DNA of 24,877 bases from a virus, in IMG/VR virus record IMGVR_UViG_3300032046_000209, positions 1-24,877 of that record, one strand, 5' to 3'. This document shows, one piece after another, positions 6,177 through 13,908 of the stretch. The notes beneath the pieces were generated by a model. That model was given only the letters and a program-made list of their open reading frames with translations, did no database searches and was not told where the DNA came from. A program made the translations under genes and the position numbers. Position 1 is the stretch's first letter. Every line of letters begins with the position of its first letter.

Positions 6177-6451
6177 ACCTGATAGCCAATATTGGAAGCG
6201 GCAAGACCGCCCGGAAAGAGATGCGTCAGGCTCTCGCTCAGGCAAAAGAACCTGTTAAACCTCCCGAACCTGTCAGGGTCAGACCGTCATTTGCGGCAAT
6301 AATGACTCAATTCATGTTTGGTATGTCTCAAGGTGGGGCAAAGAATCCTTCCTCTGAACATAGCCGCATCCCGGGACACAAATCAAAGAAGTTCAAGGGG
6401 TATGACCGTGAGAACCGAAGATTCAACTCATTCAAAAAGAGAATAAGATGA
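6173..6451 (+). CDS. Small basic protein of unknown function within the sugar island (92 aa)
   Basis: The start at 6173 is chosen because it forms an ATGA overlap with the preceding stop; the same frame continues upstream to 6098 but only inside the glycosyltransferase. The protein begins MNLIANIGSGKTARKEMRQAL, has a Pro-rich middle (KPPEPVRVRP), a short hydrophobic patch (FAAIMTQFMFGM) and a Lys/Arg-rich end (KSKKFKGYDRENRRFNSFKKRIR). I do not recognise it. The IANIGSGKT stretch fits the loose Walker A pattern, but the protein is far too small to be a P-loop ATPase. Its stop overlaps the next gene's ATG, so it is coupled to the two glycosyltransferases around it. A linker, adaptor or acceptor role is possible. 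Confidence 0.65.
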   Translation: MNLIANIGSGKTARKEMRQALAQAKEPVKPPEPVRVRPSFAAIMTQFMFGMSQGGAKNPSSEHSRIPGHKSKKFKGYDRENRRFNSFKKRIR

Positions 6452-7710
6452 ACGAGCGGATCAAGGTATTTATAACCGTTTTCAATCGCTTCACTTGGTT
6501 AATCCCGTTGCTTGAAGATTTCAAAAAAGCGGGGTGTGATCCGATTCTGATTGACAACAATTCAACGTATCCGCCGCTCTTGGATTGGTACAAAACTTGT
6601 TCATTACCTGTTCATTTCTTGGGGAAAAACCATCTCGCATGGGCGTTCTTCACAACTGAACTTTATAAATTATATGATGATCGCTATTTTATTATCTCTG
6701 ACAGTGATATGGATATTTCAAAAGTGCCGGATGATTTTGTTGACGTCCTGTTCCGGGGATTAGAGAATTCCGGGGGACGTATTTGGAAATGCGCCCTCGG
6801 TTATGAGTTGGATGATCTTCCTGTTAATGCGGTCACTCAGGCGGCTTATTCTGCAAACATAGCACAGGAATCAAACAGGAATGAGCAGGGATATTCCCGT
6901 TGCGCCACTGATCTCGGGATTGCCCTGTATGACCGTTCACGCCGGGGATCAAACCCGACAAGAGAGTCGGATTGGTATGACAGTCTCAGAGCGCCACGGC
7001 CATATTATTGCCGACACTTGGATTGGTACATGACGCCTGAAACGCTCAGGGATGAGGATCGGTACTATTTGAAGGAGGCAAGGTATTTCTCATATTTAGC
7101 CTTGATGAATGAGAAGATGAACCCCTTTCCTATACGGAATCAATGGGGATACTCTCAAAAGACGCTCATGGAACTCTTTCAGGAGGGCGGTGAGGCAAGA
7201 TACCACACAGATAAGCAGACTCAGCATTCGTATCTCCCAATCTATGATAAGTTGTTTATGCCATGGAAGGAGAAGGACTGCAAAGTGTTCGAATGCGGGT
7301 TCGCCTCCGGGGGATTCCTCAAACTCATGGAAGATTACTTTGACAAGGCTGAAATACTCGGGATTGATAAGATCGGCGATTTGATGAAAGAGGTTATGGG
7401 GGTCAATACCTCAAAGAGAGTCAGAACGGTTAAATTGGAACTCAAGGAATTGAACAAAGGGTTTTTTGAGTCCCTTGAATTTATCCCGGACATAGCCATT
7501 GATGACAGTTCTCATGTTATTGAAGATCAATTGACATTTGTAAATGTAATGTGGGATATTGTGAAACCCGGGGGGTTGATAATTATCGAAGATGTGTTGA
7601 AAACAAATGTAAATGAATTTCTCAGGCTTGGACTTCAGTATGAGGTTGTTGACCTGAGTGATGACCGCCCCGGACAATTAGATAATATTTTAATAATATT
7701 CAAAAGATGA
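6448..7710 (+). CDS. Fusion: GT-A glycosyltransferase domain + SAM-dependent methyltransferase (420 aa)
   Basis: Two domains in one chain. Residues 1 to about 230 look like a GT-A glycosyltransferase: an initial beta strand (KVFITVFNRF), then PILIDNNST, and the metal-binding DSDMD at 85-89. Residues from about 255 look like a class I methyltransferase of the sugar O-methyltransferase (CmcI-like) type: HSYLPIYDKLF, the SAM loop FECGFASGG (281-289), GIDK, the acidic pair DDSSH (352-356), and PGGLIIIEDV (374-383), whose ED is a likely metal ligand. The expected activity is adding a sugar and methylating it or a neighbouring sugar. ATGA overlaps on both sides couple it to neighbours. There is no sign of a frameshift; the linker (about 230-255) is in frame. 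Substrates are unknown. Confidence 0.8.
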   Translation: MNERIKVFITVFNRFTWLIPLLEDFKKAGCDPILIDNNSTYPPLLDWYKTCSLPVHFLGKNHLAWAFFTTELYKLYDDRYFIISDSDMDISKVPDDFVDVLFRGLENSGGRIWKCALGYELDDLPVNAVTQAAYSANIAQESNRNEQGYSRCATDLGIALYDRSRRGSNPTRESDWYDSLRAPRPYYCRHLDWYMTPETLRDEDRYYLKEARYFSYLALMNEKMNPFPIRNQWGYSQKTLMELFQEGGEARYHTDKQTQHSYLPIYDKLFMPWKEKDCKVFECGFASGGFLKLMEDYFDKAEILGIDKIGDLMKEVMGVNTSKRVRTVKLELKELNKGFFESLEFIPDIAIDDSSHVIEDQLTFVNVMWDIVKPGGLIIIEDVLKTNVNEFLRLGLQYEVVDLSDDRPGQLDNILIIFKR

Positions 7711-8780
7711 CAAAAACAACGCCACTGATAAGACCTGAATGGAATTACAAAGAACTCCATCAGGAGACATGGAAGAATAAGGAAGTTACAATTGTAATGT
7801 GTGAAAGAGACACGGCTGACGTGACAAAACTTGGTATTGAATCAATACTGAGATTTTATCCTGACATCCCGATTGTTATTGTGGACGGCGGATCGGTTGA
7901 TGACTCAATCAATTATGTGAGATATTTAGATGTCGCCCATGAGAACGTGACTCTTTGGGAAAGGTATGGGCGCAATGGGCACGGGACAATGTTGGATGAT
8001 GCCATATTGAAATTTGTCAAGACAAAATATGTTCTTGTAATGGATAATGACATCATTGTCCGCCGGGGCGGTTGGATTGAGCAGATGTTGATCACAATGA
8101 ACGTATCAGGGGCACTTGATCAGGAGATATATGCTCTCGGGTCGCTCATGCTTGTGACATACAAGGGAGATGGTTGCGGCGATCCGGTTGATGATAGTGA
8201 TGTTCTCAGATACACGCATCCTTCTTGTGCAATGGTACGACTCGAGACCTACTTGCAGCTTCCCGCCTTCGTTGAGCATGGCGCACCGCTTGTTCATAAC
8301 ATGAAAGCCGCTCAGGATAAAGGATACAGGATTGAATACTTTCCGATTGAGGAATACGTCACGCATTTGTCAGGAGCATCTTGGACGAATCCTTACAGGA
8401 CAATGTGGAAAGATGATCAGGATGTTTTCATCAGGCCGTTCTTCACTTTTATTGCCCGGGATGTCAATGACCTGATCTTGCTTCAAAGACAGAACGACAA
8501 AGATTTTGAGATATTACTCGCCGGGACAAGAGGGTATGCTCAGATTCATGTATTCAATATTGGACAAAAAGATGTCAGCAATGATTTGTATCCGCTGAGA
8601 TTTCATGTTCATGGCGAATACATTTGTGAGTTGGCTCATATCTCCTATGCCTTTGATGATAATCACCTGTTAAATGTGAAATATCAACTCATACAGAACA
8701 AACTCCCTGAGGAGATGGACATTAATGGAATGAAATTTATAAAAAGAAAGTTATGGCAGAGCAGAGAAGCAATATCGTAG
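7707..8780 (+). CDS. GT2-like glycosyltransferase (357 aa)
   Basis: A GT-A-fold glycosyltransferase, probably family 2. The early strand VTIVMCERD, then IPIVIVDGGSVDDS, and the metal-binding DND at residues 113-115 (YVLVMDND) are in the expected order and spacing. GGWIEQML follows as in family 2 enzymes. The first 230 or so residues form the catalytic domain. The C-terminal 120 residues (from about 240) have no motif I recognise and may bind the acceptor. The ATG overlaps the upstream stop by four bases and its own end overlaps the next gene by 28 bases. There is no membrane segment, so it acts in the cytoplasm. Confidence 0.82.
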   Translation: MTKTTPLIRPEWNYKELHQETWKNKEVTIVMCERDTADVTKLGIESILRFYPDIPIVIVDGGSVDDSINYVRYLDVAHENVTLWERYGRNGHGTMLDDAILKFVKTKYVLVMDNDIIVRRGGWIEQMLITMNVSGALDQEIYALGSLMLVTYKGDGCGDPVDDSDVLRYTHPSCAMVRLETYLQLPAFVEHGAPLVHNMKAAQDKGYRIEYFPIEEYVTHLSGASWTNPYRTMWKDDQDVFIRPFFTFIARDVNDLILLQRQNDKDFEILLAGTRGYAQIHVFNIGQKDVSNDLYPLRFHVHGEYICELAHISYAFDDNHLLNVKYQLIQNKLPEEMDINGMKFIKRKLWQSREAIS

Positions 8781-9430
8781 GCTTTATTCATGTTTGCATG
8801 ATCAATGATTGGAAGTCAATCATATCCGAACAGATAAATATCATGCAAGAGAGCGGACTTTATGATTACATGAGGGTCGCCAATGTTTGTTGCCTTGGAA
8901 GTGAATATGACAAGGAGGAACTTGAGAAATTAATTGAGCCTTTCGGGAAGCTGAGGCTCGCAGCATATTCGCCCGATTTGAACGCATTCGAGTTCTTTAC
9001 TCTCGCATTCATGAAAGATGTTTGCAACAGGAGTCAGGGTTTTTATGGGTTTTATATCCATACCAAGGGAGTTAGTTGGCCGGGTCATGAGGGAGGCAAG
9101 TATTGGAGGGATTATATGAATCATTATATCCTCAGGAAATGGATGCTTGACGTCCGCTTCCTCAATATCGGATATGACCTTTGCGGAGTGAAGCTGATCA
9201 ATAAGGGTTGGCCACTTCATTACTCCGGGAACTTCTTTTGGTTCAATGCGGAGTATGTTAGCAGGGTGATCCCGGTGAATATGATGAACAGGAAGGATCG
9301 CTTTAATGCCGAGATGTGGGTATGCTCAGGGACTCCAATAGCCGCAACATTATGTCAGGATTTTGTTGATTATGACACAAAAGGAATATTCAATCCCAAT
9401 GAAAAAGCAGTTCCAAATGGTTTGCTCTAA
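8753..9430 (+). CDS. Glycan-modifying protein with IHTKG...HYSGNFFW signature (225 aa)
   Basis: This belongs to the family of bacterial and phage proteins, often annotated as glycosyltransferase-like or rhamnan-synthesis-related, with the signature YIHTKG (101-106), then W-R-x-x-M (118-122), CGVKL and HYSGNFFW (156-163). All are present in order. The family is found beside glycosyltransferases in capsule and O-antigen loci and in phage islands; its chemistry is not well established to my knowledge. The ATG at 8753 overlaps the upstream gene by 28 bases, and no later Met before residue 16 would preserve the first strand (NIVGFIHVCMINDW). Its 3' end overlaps the zinc-ribbon gene by 32 bases. 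Confidence 0.72.
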   Translation: MAEQRSNIVGFIHVCMINDWKSIISEQINIMQESGLYDYMRVANVCCLGSEYDKEELEKLIEPFGKLRLAAYSPDLNAFEFFTLAFMKDVCNRSQGFYGFYIHTKGVSWPGHEGGKYWRDYMNHYILRKWMLDVRFLNIGYDLCGVKLINKGWPLHYSGNFFWFNAEYVSRVIPVNMMNRKDRFNAEMWVCSGTPIAATLCQDFVDYDTKGIFNPNEKAVPNGLL

Positions 9431-9512
9431 GTGCGGGACTGCATTTCAGGGGAAGGTTCTGATTGTGCATAATGTACTTTGTAAAAAATGTCGGAAACAA
9501 ATTAGAAAATGA
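9399..9512 (+). CDS. Cys4 zinc-ribbon micro-protein (37 aa)
   Basis: A 37-residue frame, MKKQFQMVCSKCGTAFQGK..., with two CxxC knuckles at C9/C12 and C28/C31. That spacing fits a minimal zinc ribbon. Net charge is strongly positive (Lys/Arg-rich). It overlaps the upstream gene by 32 bases, and its stop overlaps the next ATG (ATGA at 9509-9512), the coupling style of the whole island. It also covers the only gap between the two larger genes, which supports it as a real gene. It may bind DNA or RNA or act as a small cofactor; no function is shown. Confidence 0.65.
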   Translation: MKKQFQMVCSKCGTAFQGKVLIVHNVLCKKCRKQIRK

Positions 9513-10030
9513 AAACAATAAACAGAAATTGGATTCAGGTTATTTTGATAATATTGGTTTTTGTAATTACTATAATAATCGGACGCACCTGCTCTGGTCA
9601 GGTATCATTCAACCAAAAACTCGGGTTCGCTCCAATAGGCGGCCTGAAGGGATTCGTTGGCGCTGAACTTCAAGGATCAAACGTATCCATAATCGCTGAG
9701 TGGAGACCTGTCAGTCTTGACAGGTATGTTTATGTAAATGGGTTTGTCTTGGGAGCGACATTCTATTTATGGCCATATCAAACATCCCCGTTCTTTTCAA
9801 TGAAGATAATCACACATGGGAATTATAACCCGGATGAGATAACAGGTTTGCCAATAAGAACAATGCCGATAATATTGGGGATGAGAATATACCCGAATCA
9901 GTACAACGACAATATAATTGACAGGCTCTCCTTTGACATTGCCGGAGGAATAGAACTGACCCGGGATGCGAGAGTTGAGCCTTATGCCGAAATAACAGGA
10001 AACTTTATTTTATTCAAATCAAAGAGATGA
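9509..10030 (+). CDS. Secreted beta-rich, outer-membrane-like protein (173 aa)
   Basis: The N-terminus is MKTINRNWIQ, then a hydrophobic run (residues 9-24: IQVILIILVFVITIII), then GRTCSGQ, consistent with a Sec signal peptide or single membrane anchor; a true lipobox is not evident. The remaining 140 or so residues alternate polar and hydrophobic positions with Gly and aromatics (GLKGFVGAEL, VSIIAEWRP, GFVLGATFYLWPY, LSFDIAGGIEL, VEPYAEITGNFILF), as in small outer-membrane beta-barrels of Bacteroidota. It is the only exported protein in this late operon. Host envelope modification or exclusion of other phages is a possible role (inference). It is coupled by ATGA to both neighbours. Confidence 0.6.
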   Translation: MKTINRNWIQVILIILVFVITIIIGRTCSGQVSFNQKLGFAPIGGLKGFVGAELQGSNVSIIAEWRPVSLDRYVYVNGFVLGATFYLWPYQTSPFFSMKIITHGNYNPDEITGLPIRTMPIILGMRIYPNQYNDNIIDRLSFDIAGGIELTRDARVEPYAEITGNFILFKSKR

Positions 10031-10827
10031 GAAATTTATGCTTCACGCTTGCTTATAATTTACCTTCCGAAACCGAGAAGGTGACAAAATTGCTATATGA
10101 GCAGAATCAACCCGGGACATTCGAGCATACAATATTTGATCTCGGATTCCCACTTGTTATGGGAGATGAAGTCCCAAAAAGTCTCGAGGGTGCAAAGAAA
10201 ATCAACTCGAGCAAACTTATTGAGTTGGCTGCCCGGTATGGATCAAATTATGCCCTCATGGAAAACATTGGTGTCTCACAAAATTGGACGCAGGCATATC
10301 AATACCTGAAGCCTGAGAACACTGATGTCCTGATCGGTTGTGATCCCGATGAGCATCCGTTGAATATCGGATGGGTTGAGAAGATGGGAAACGCCATCAG
10401 GCAAGGGGACTTTGGGTTAGCCTCATTAATGATGACTGACCATGTTGATATTGTAAGGGACTTCCCAAAATCAGAAATGTGGTTCGGGGGCGCAAGGGTT
10501 TATATTTTCCCGGGACAGGCACTCAATTGGGCACTTATTGGCCTGAGCGGGAGACTCCTGAATATAATCAAAGAGATACCATACCCGCCTAAGGCTCAGA
10601 GATATGGTTGGATCGAGGGAAGCCTTGCCCCAAAGATTACCGAGGCCGGGATGAGATGTTGTATTTTGCCGGATTATAAGGTGAGACATACCGATTTTGA
10701 ACTCGGTGATCCCGGGACTTCTTCACTCCTGAGGGAATGGAAAAATCAAATCATCTTTAATATTCATCAGTATGGTCAGATGTCGTTTGACTCGTTCCTA
10801 ATGATGAGAAAGGAGGGAAGGATATGA
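10027..10827 (+). CDS. GT-A-type glycosyltransferase (266 aa)
   Basis: A small GT-A-like protein. LCFTLAYNLPSETEKVTKLLYEQ is the first strand and helix. IGCDPDEHP holds the likely metal motif DPDE (106-109) after a hydrophobic strand (DVLIGCD). Later GWIEGSLAPKITEAGMRCCILPDYKVRHTD (from about residue 198) resembles the acceptor-side and final metal-contacting region, with His near the end. At 266 residues it is close to the minimum for this fold. It overlaps both neighbours by ATGA. The sugar and acceptor are unknown. Confidence is moderate because only the DxD-like motif and order support the fold. Confidence 0.68.
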   Translation: MRNLCFTLAYNLPSETEKVTKLLYEQNQPGTFEHTIFDLGFPLVMGDEVPKSLEGAKKINSSKLIELAARYGSNYALMENIGVSQNWTQAYQYLKPENTDVLIGCDPDEHPLNIGWVEKMGNAIRQGDFGLASLMMTDHVDIVRDFPKSEMWFGGARVYIFPGQALNWALIGLSGRLLNIIKEIPYPPKAQRYGWIEGSLAPKITEAGMRCCILPDYKVRHTDFELGDPGTSSLLREWKNQIIFNIHQYGQMSFDSFLMMRKEGRI

Positions 10828-11762
10828 AGAAGATACTCATTACGGGAGCGGCAGGATTTATCGGGAGCAATATCGCCCGGGCGCTAAACTTTGAATACGG
10901 ATACGGGGTTGTCGGGGTTGACGACCTCTCCTTTGGTGATATGGCAAATGTTCCAAAAGGAATCGAGTTCTATGAGCAGGGGTTCGAGACGTTGGGGGAC
11001 TGCAATGAGTATGATGTTATCATTCATTGTGCAACATCAAACATCATATATGCCATGGATCATCCCGTGGAAACATTCAGGAATAATGCGCACAATACGG
11101 TTGAGTTCTTCAGGAAAAACCAAATGCCGAAGATCATCTATACTTCAACCTCATCCGTTTATGGGAATGCCGAACAGATACCAACACCCGAGGATGCTGA
11201 ATTAAAAAGTTCAAATTCGTATGACATCTCCAAGCGGATCGCTGAGGTATTTCTTCAACAAAGAGGGAATTATACAACCTTCAGATTGTCAAATGTATAT
11301 GGAAACAAACAGCTTGCTTCAAATCCATATTGTGGGGTTATCGGGAAACTTGTATTTGCAAACTTGAACAAATCAATCTTTAACATATATGGAAATGGGG
11401 AATGTACCAGAGATTATACATTTATCTCGGATGTGGTTGAAGCTGTCAAGAAGGCAGTGGCGCTTCCGGGGTTACAGACTGAGGTCAATATTGGGACGGG
11501 GGTTGAGACTTCTATCATTGCTTTATATCGCTTGGTTCAAAATATAACGGGTAGTATGCAATTGCTTTCTGACAACCCTCCCCGGAAGATTGACAAGATC
11601 ACCCGGAGAAAACTTGACATTCGTAAGGCAGCACAACTACTTGATTGGAAGCCGACAATCACAATTGAAGAAGGACTAAAACGAACAATTGATTGGTATG
11701 CCGAACACCTCGATAACATTCAGAAACAAGTTTCTGTACCGTCAGGCAGCATTCCTCAATAA
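10824..11762 (+). CDS. NAD-dependent nucleotide-sugar epimerase/dehydratase (extended SDR, 312 aa)
   Basis: It makes or interconverts an activated sugar, supplying the glycosyltransferases upstream. The N-terminus KKILITGAAGFIGSN carries the GxxGxxG NAD loop (8-14). YTSTSSVYG (106-114) is the strand holding the active-site Ser/Thr, and Y133-D-I-S-K137 is the YxxxK catalytic pair. RLSNVYG and DYTFISDVVEA match the UDP-glucose 4-epimerase / dTDP-glucose 4,6-dehydratase group. The position that is Ser in E. coli GalE appears as Thr109, which is acceptable. Length is normal (310-340). The exact reaction cannot be told from motifs alone. The 3' end overlaps the next gene by 65 bases, unusually long here. 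Confidence 0.85.
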   Translation: MKKILITGAAGFIGSNIARALNFEYGYGVVGVDDLSFGDMANVPKGIEFYEQGFETLGDCNEYDVIIHCATSNIIYAMDHPVETFRNNAHNTVEFFRKNQMPKIIYTSTSSVYGNAEQIPTPEDAELKSSNSYDISKRIAEVFLQQRGNYTTFRLSNVYGNKQLASNPYCGVIGKLVFANLNKSIFNIYGNGECTRDYTFISDVVEAVKKAVALPGLQTEVNIGTGVETSIIALYRLVQNITGSMQLLSDNPPRKIDKITRRKLDIRKAAQLLDWKPTITIEEGLKRTIDWYAEHLDNIQKQVSVPSGSIPQ

Positions 11763-13674
11763 GTACGAAAAACTTTTTGGGAAGGTTGCTGATGACGTTG
11801 CGGCGCTGAAAGATAATCCCTCGGCACGGTTTGTCAAGTCTTTTGACTTCACGAAGGCCAAACCTATCAATGTCGGCATGGGAAACCTGATGGTTGATTT
11901 CAAGGCAAAAAGTTTCAACCTGATCCGGGATGCTCAAATGGCTTCTGCCGGGGTCAGTTTCCTCAAGAATAATGAGATCACCGGGAAATATATTGAGACA
12001 ATTGGCAAACTCGGGAAGGACTTTCAGAAGGAAGGCTATATCCCAAACATCAATTCAATCATGGCATTTGTCGCCCGGGAGCGCCCGTCAGATAACTTGT
12101 CGAGTGCCGTTTGGCAAATAGGGGATCAACTCAGGGCGGAGATGGAGATACAGCTTGGACTCGGCATAATGAACGGGGACTCACCCGCAACAATAAGCAG
12201 AAGGATCAGGAAATACCTCAACAATCCAACGGCACTATTCCGCAAGATCAAGGATAAGGATGGGAGACTCGTCCCGGGGATCAAGGAGAGAATGTATCAT
12301 CCCGGGCGAGGGGTTTATAAATCGGCATACAAGAACGCCATGCGACTCACCCGGACTGAGACAACTCAGGCTTATCTCTTGGCGGATCACTTTCGTTGGC
12401 TGAATGAGCCATTTGTGATCGGGGTCAGGATCAGCCTCTCGGGTGCTCATCCTGCTTATCCTTTCCCTGAGATATGTGAAGTCTTGGCAGGGGATTATCC
12501 GAAGTGGTTCATTTGGGTTGGTTGGCATCCTCATTGTCTCTGTAATGCAGTCCCCATCATGATCCCCCGGGATGACTTTCGTGCCATGCTCCGGGGAGAG
12601 AAGCCTATGAGTGCTCAGATGATTGACGTCATGCCTGAGAAGTTTACCAAATGGGTTGAGTACAACAGGGGAAGGATTGAGAAGGCAAAGTCTCCTCCAT
12701 ATTTCATTTTGGATAACTACAAGAACGGTCAGGTTGCAAGCGGATTGATACGTCCGGGGATTCCTGCTCCGGTTATTCCTCCTCCCGCTCCCAAAGTTGC
12801 TCAGACATTTGGAGACATACACCTTCAGGCAATGATGGACGCCACGACAGTACAGGAGACAAATCAGAGAGCAGCCATCTTGCTCGGGACTGACGTATTC
12901 TCTCATAAGATCACGCATCTCGAGACGCTAAAATTGGCATACAACAGGCTTTTTGAACTTCAGAAGGAGTTCAAGGTCTTGCGGATTCCGACAATTGGGG
13001 ATGAGAAGCGGAAGAATGTTTGGGCGTCAGCAAATTGGGGGTCATTCAATATGGCAGCAAAATATTTCAATGATCCCAAGACATTTGCCGAGAGCCTTGT
13101 GAGATCAGTCAAAACGAAGTTTCACCCGGTTGGTTGCGACACAATCAAATCGGTTATTGATCATGAGTTCGGCCATATCCTTACAACGTACCCGCTGTTT
13201 TATTCAAAATTCACCCCGGGAACATTGGCAGCGCAAAAACCTGAAATGATGGAATTTGTCAACGCCATCCGGCCGCTCGAGCGCAAGTACAAACTTGAGA
13301 TGACGGGGTATGTCAGGAAGATCAATAAGATCATCATGAAGGAAGCGCCGAAAATTGATGACGGTTGGGACGGGGCGTCTGCTTACAGCGCTCTCAAGCC
13401 GTCAACAAAACTGAAATGGTATGAAAAACAATGGCTCAAGCACGGTCAGGACTTGCTTGCCAAAGAGGTGAACGGGTCACTCCTGTCACCAACGGCCAAG
13501 AGTCAGATACTCGAGATTATCCGGCAGTTTGAGGCCACAAAAATCAGTGTTTACTCAACGGATAAAATTGATGAGTTCATTGCTGAGGGGTTCACCTCGG
13601 CAATCAATAACCCGGGAGGGAATTTGTATGCGACAGAGATAATGAGACTAATCAGAAAAATGCAAGGGGTATGA
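11698..13674 (+). CDS. MuF-type minor head protein fused to an HExxH (metallopeptidase-like) C-terminal domain (658 aa)
   Basis: The N-terminal part is an SPP1 gp7 / Mu gpF-like head morphogenesis protein, which binds the portal and enters the capsid in small numbers. RLTRTETTQAY (R219-T220-E221) and WHPHCLC (276-282) are the diagnostic blocks. A Pro-rich linker (about 350-366) leads to a second domain with HEFGH (H489, E490, H493) and a later EFIAEGF (E626-F632) that could give a third zinc ligand. From the literature, MuF proteins in temperate phages often carry C-terminal toxin or enzyme domains; a zincin-like one is the reading here. ATG 11698 is chosen over a TTG at 11689, and FRNKFLYRQAAFLNKYEK directly after it looks like the authentic start. 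It overlaps the epimerase by 65 bases. Confidence 0.82.
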   Translation: MPNTSITFRNKFLYRQAAFLNKYEKLFGKVADDVAALKDNPSARFVKSFDFTKAKPINVGMGNLMVDFKAKSFNLIRDAQMASAGVSFLKNNEITGKYIETIGKLGKDFQKEGYIPNINSIMAFVARERPSDNLSSAVWQIGDQLRAEMEIQLGLGIMNGDSPATISRRIRKYLNNPTALFRKIKDKDGRLVPGIKERMYHPGRGVYKSAYKNAMRLTRTETTQAYLLADHFRWLNEPFVIGVRISLSGAHPAYPFPEICEVLAGDYPKWFIWVGWHPHCLCNAVPIMIPRDDFRAMLRGEKPMSAQMIDVMPEKFTKWVEYNRGRIEKAKSPPYFILDNYKNGQVASGLIRPGIPAPVIPPPAPKVAQTFGDIHLQAMMDATTVQETNQRAAILLGTDVFSHKITHLETLKLAYNRLFELQKEFKVLRIPTIGDEKRKNVWASANWGSFNMAAKYFNDPKTFAESLVRSVKTKFHPVGCDTIKSVIDHEFGHILTTYPLFYSKFTPGTLAAQKPEMMEFVNAIRPLERKYKLEMTGYVRKINKIIMKEAPKIDDGWDGASAYSALKPSTKLKWYEKQWLKHGQDLLAKEVNGSLLSPTAKSQILEIIRQFEATKISVYSTDKIDEFIAEGFTSAINNPGGNLYATEIMRLIRKMQGV

Positions 13675-13862
13675 CATCAATCGGAGAACCTATCTGTATG
13701 CGGTGCGAACACTACAACGCCGAGGATATGACAAAAATGGCTTGCAAGGCCTTCCCCCGGGGAATCCCAAAGGTGATCCTCGAGGAGAATGAGCATAGCG
13801 AGCCGCTCAAAAGGCAAGGTAATGACTTGGTATTCAAGGAGGAAGTCGATCCTTATAAATGA
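13671..13862 (+). CDS. Small Cys-motif protein associated with MuF (63 aa)
   Basis: A 63-residue protein with C9-x2-C12 and C25 (ICMRCEHY, MACKAFPRGIPKVIL). The order C...C-x-AFP-x-GIP followed by H-x-x-P is a pattern I know from small phage proteins lying next to, or fused to the end of, head morphogenesis proteins. It probably binds zinc; the role in the virion is unknown. The ATG forms an ATGA overlap with the MuF stop. The 61 bases after it are the only clear promoter region in the window. Confidence 0.7.
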   Translation: MTSIGEPICMRCEHYNAEDMTKMACKAFPRGIPKVILEENEHSEPLKRQGNDLVFKEEVDPYK

Positions 13863-13874
13863 ATTACAAAAATA

Positions 13875-13908
13875 TTTGGTTATTATAAATAAAAATGCAG
13901 TAACTTTG
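13875..13908 (+). promoter_or_regulatory. Bacteroidota-type promoter for the capsid gene block
   Basis: TTTG at 13875-13878 and TAACTTTG at 13901-13908 match the -33 (TTTG) and -7 (TAnnTTTG) consensus of the primary sigma factor in Bacteroidota, spaced 22 bases apart. This lies in a 61-base AT-rich gap before the ATG at 13924, so transcription would start about 10 to 15 bases upstream of that gene. It would boost the highly needed scaffold, decoration and capsid genes independently of the long upstream transcript. Confidence 0.6.

Noticed and set aside
6188-6211. Walker A-like ANIGSGKT in the 92-residue protein
   Set aside because: Fits the loose pattern, but the protein is too short for a P-loop fold and lacks a Walker B.
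8753-8827. Alternative later start for the HYSGNFFW protein
   Set aside because: The next Met codons would cut off the first beta strand, so the overlapping ATG at 8753 is kept.
9463-9666. 67-residue + strand frame over the zinc-ribbon and secreted protein genes
   Set aside because: Out of frame with both supported genes and without motif or start signal.
12235-12918. 227-residue reverse-strand frame across the MuF gene
   Set aside because: Shadow of a well-supported + strand gene; no recognisable protein features and all neighbours are on the + strand.
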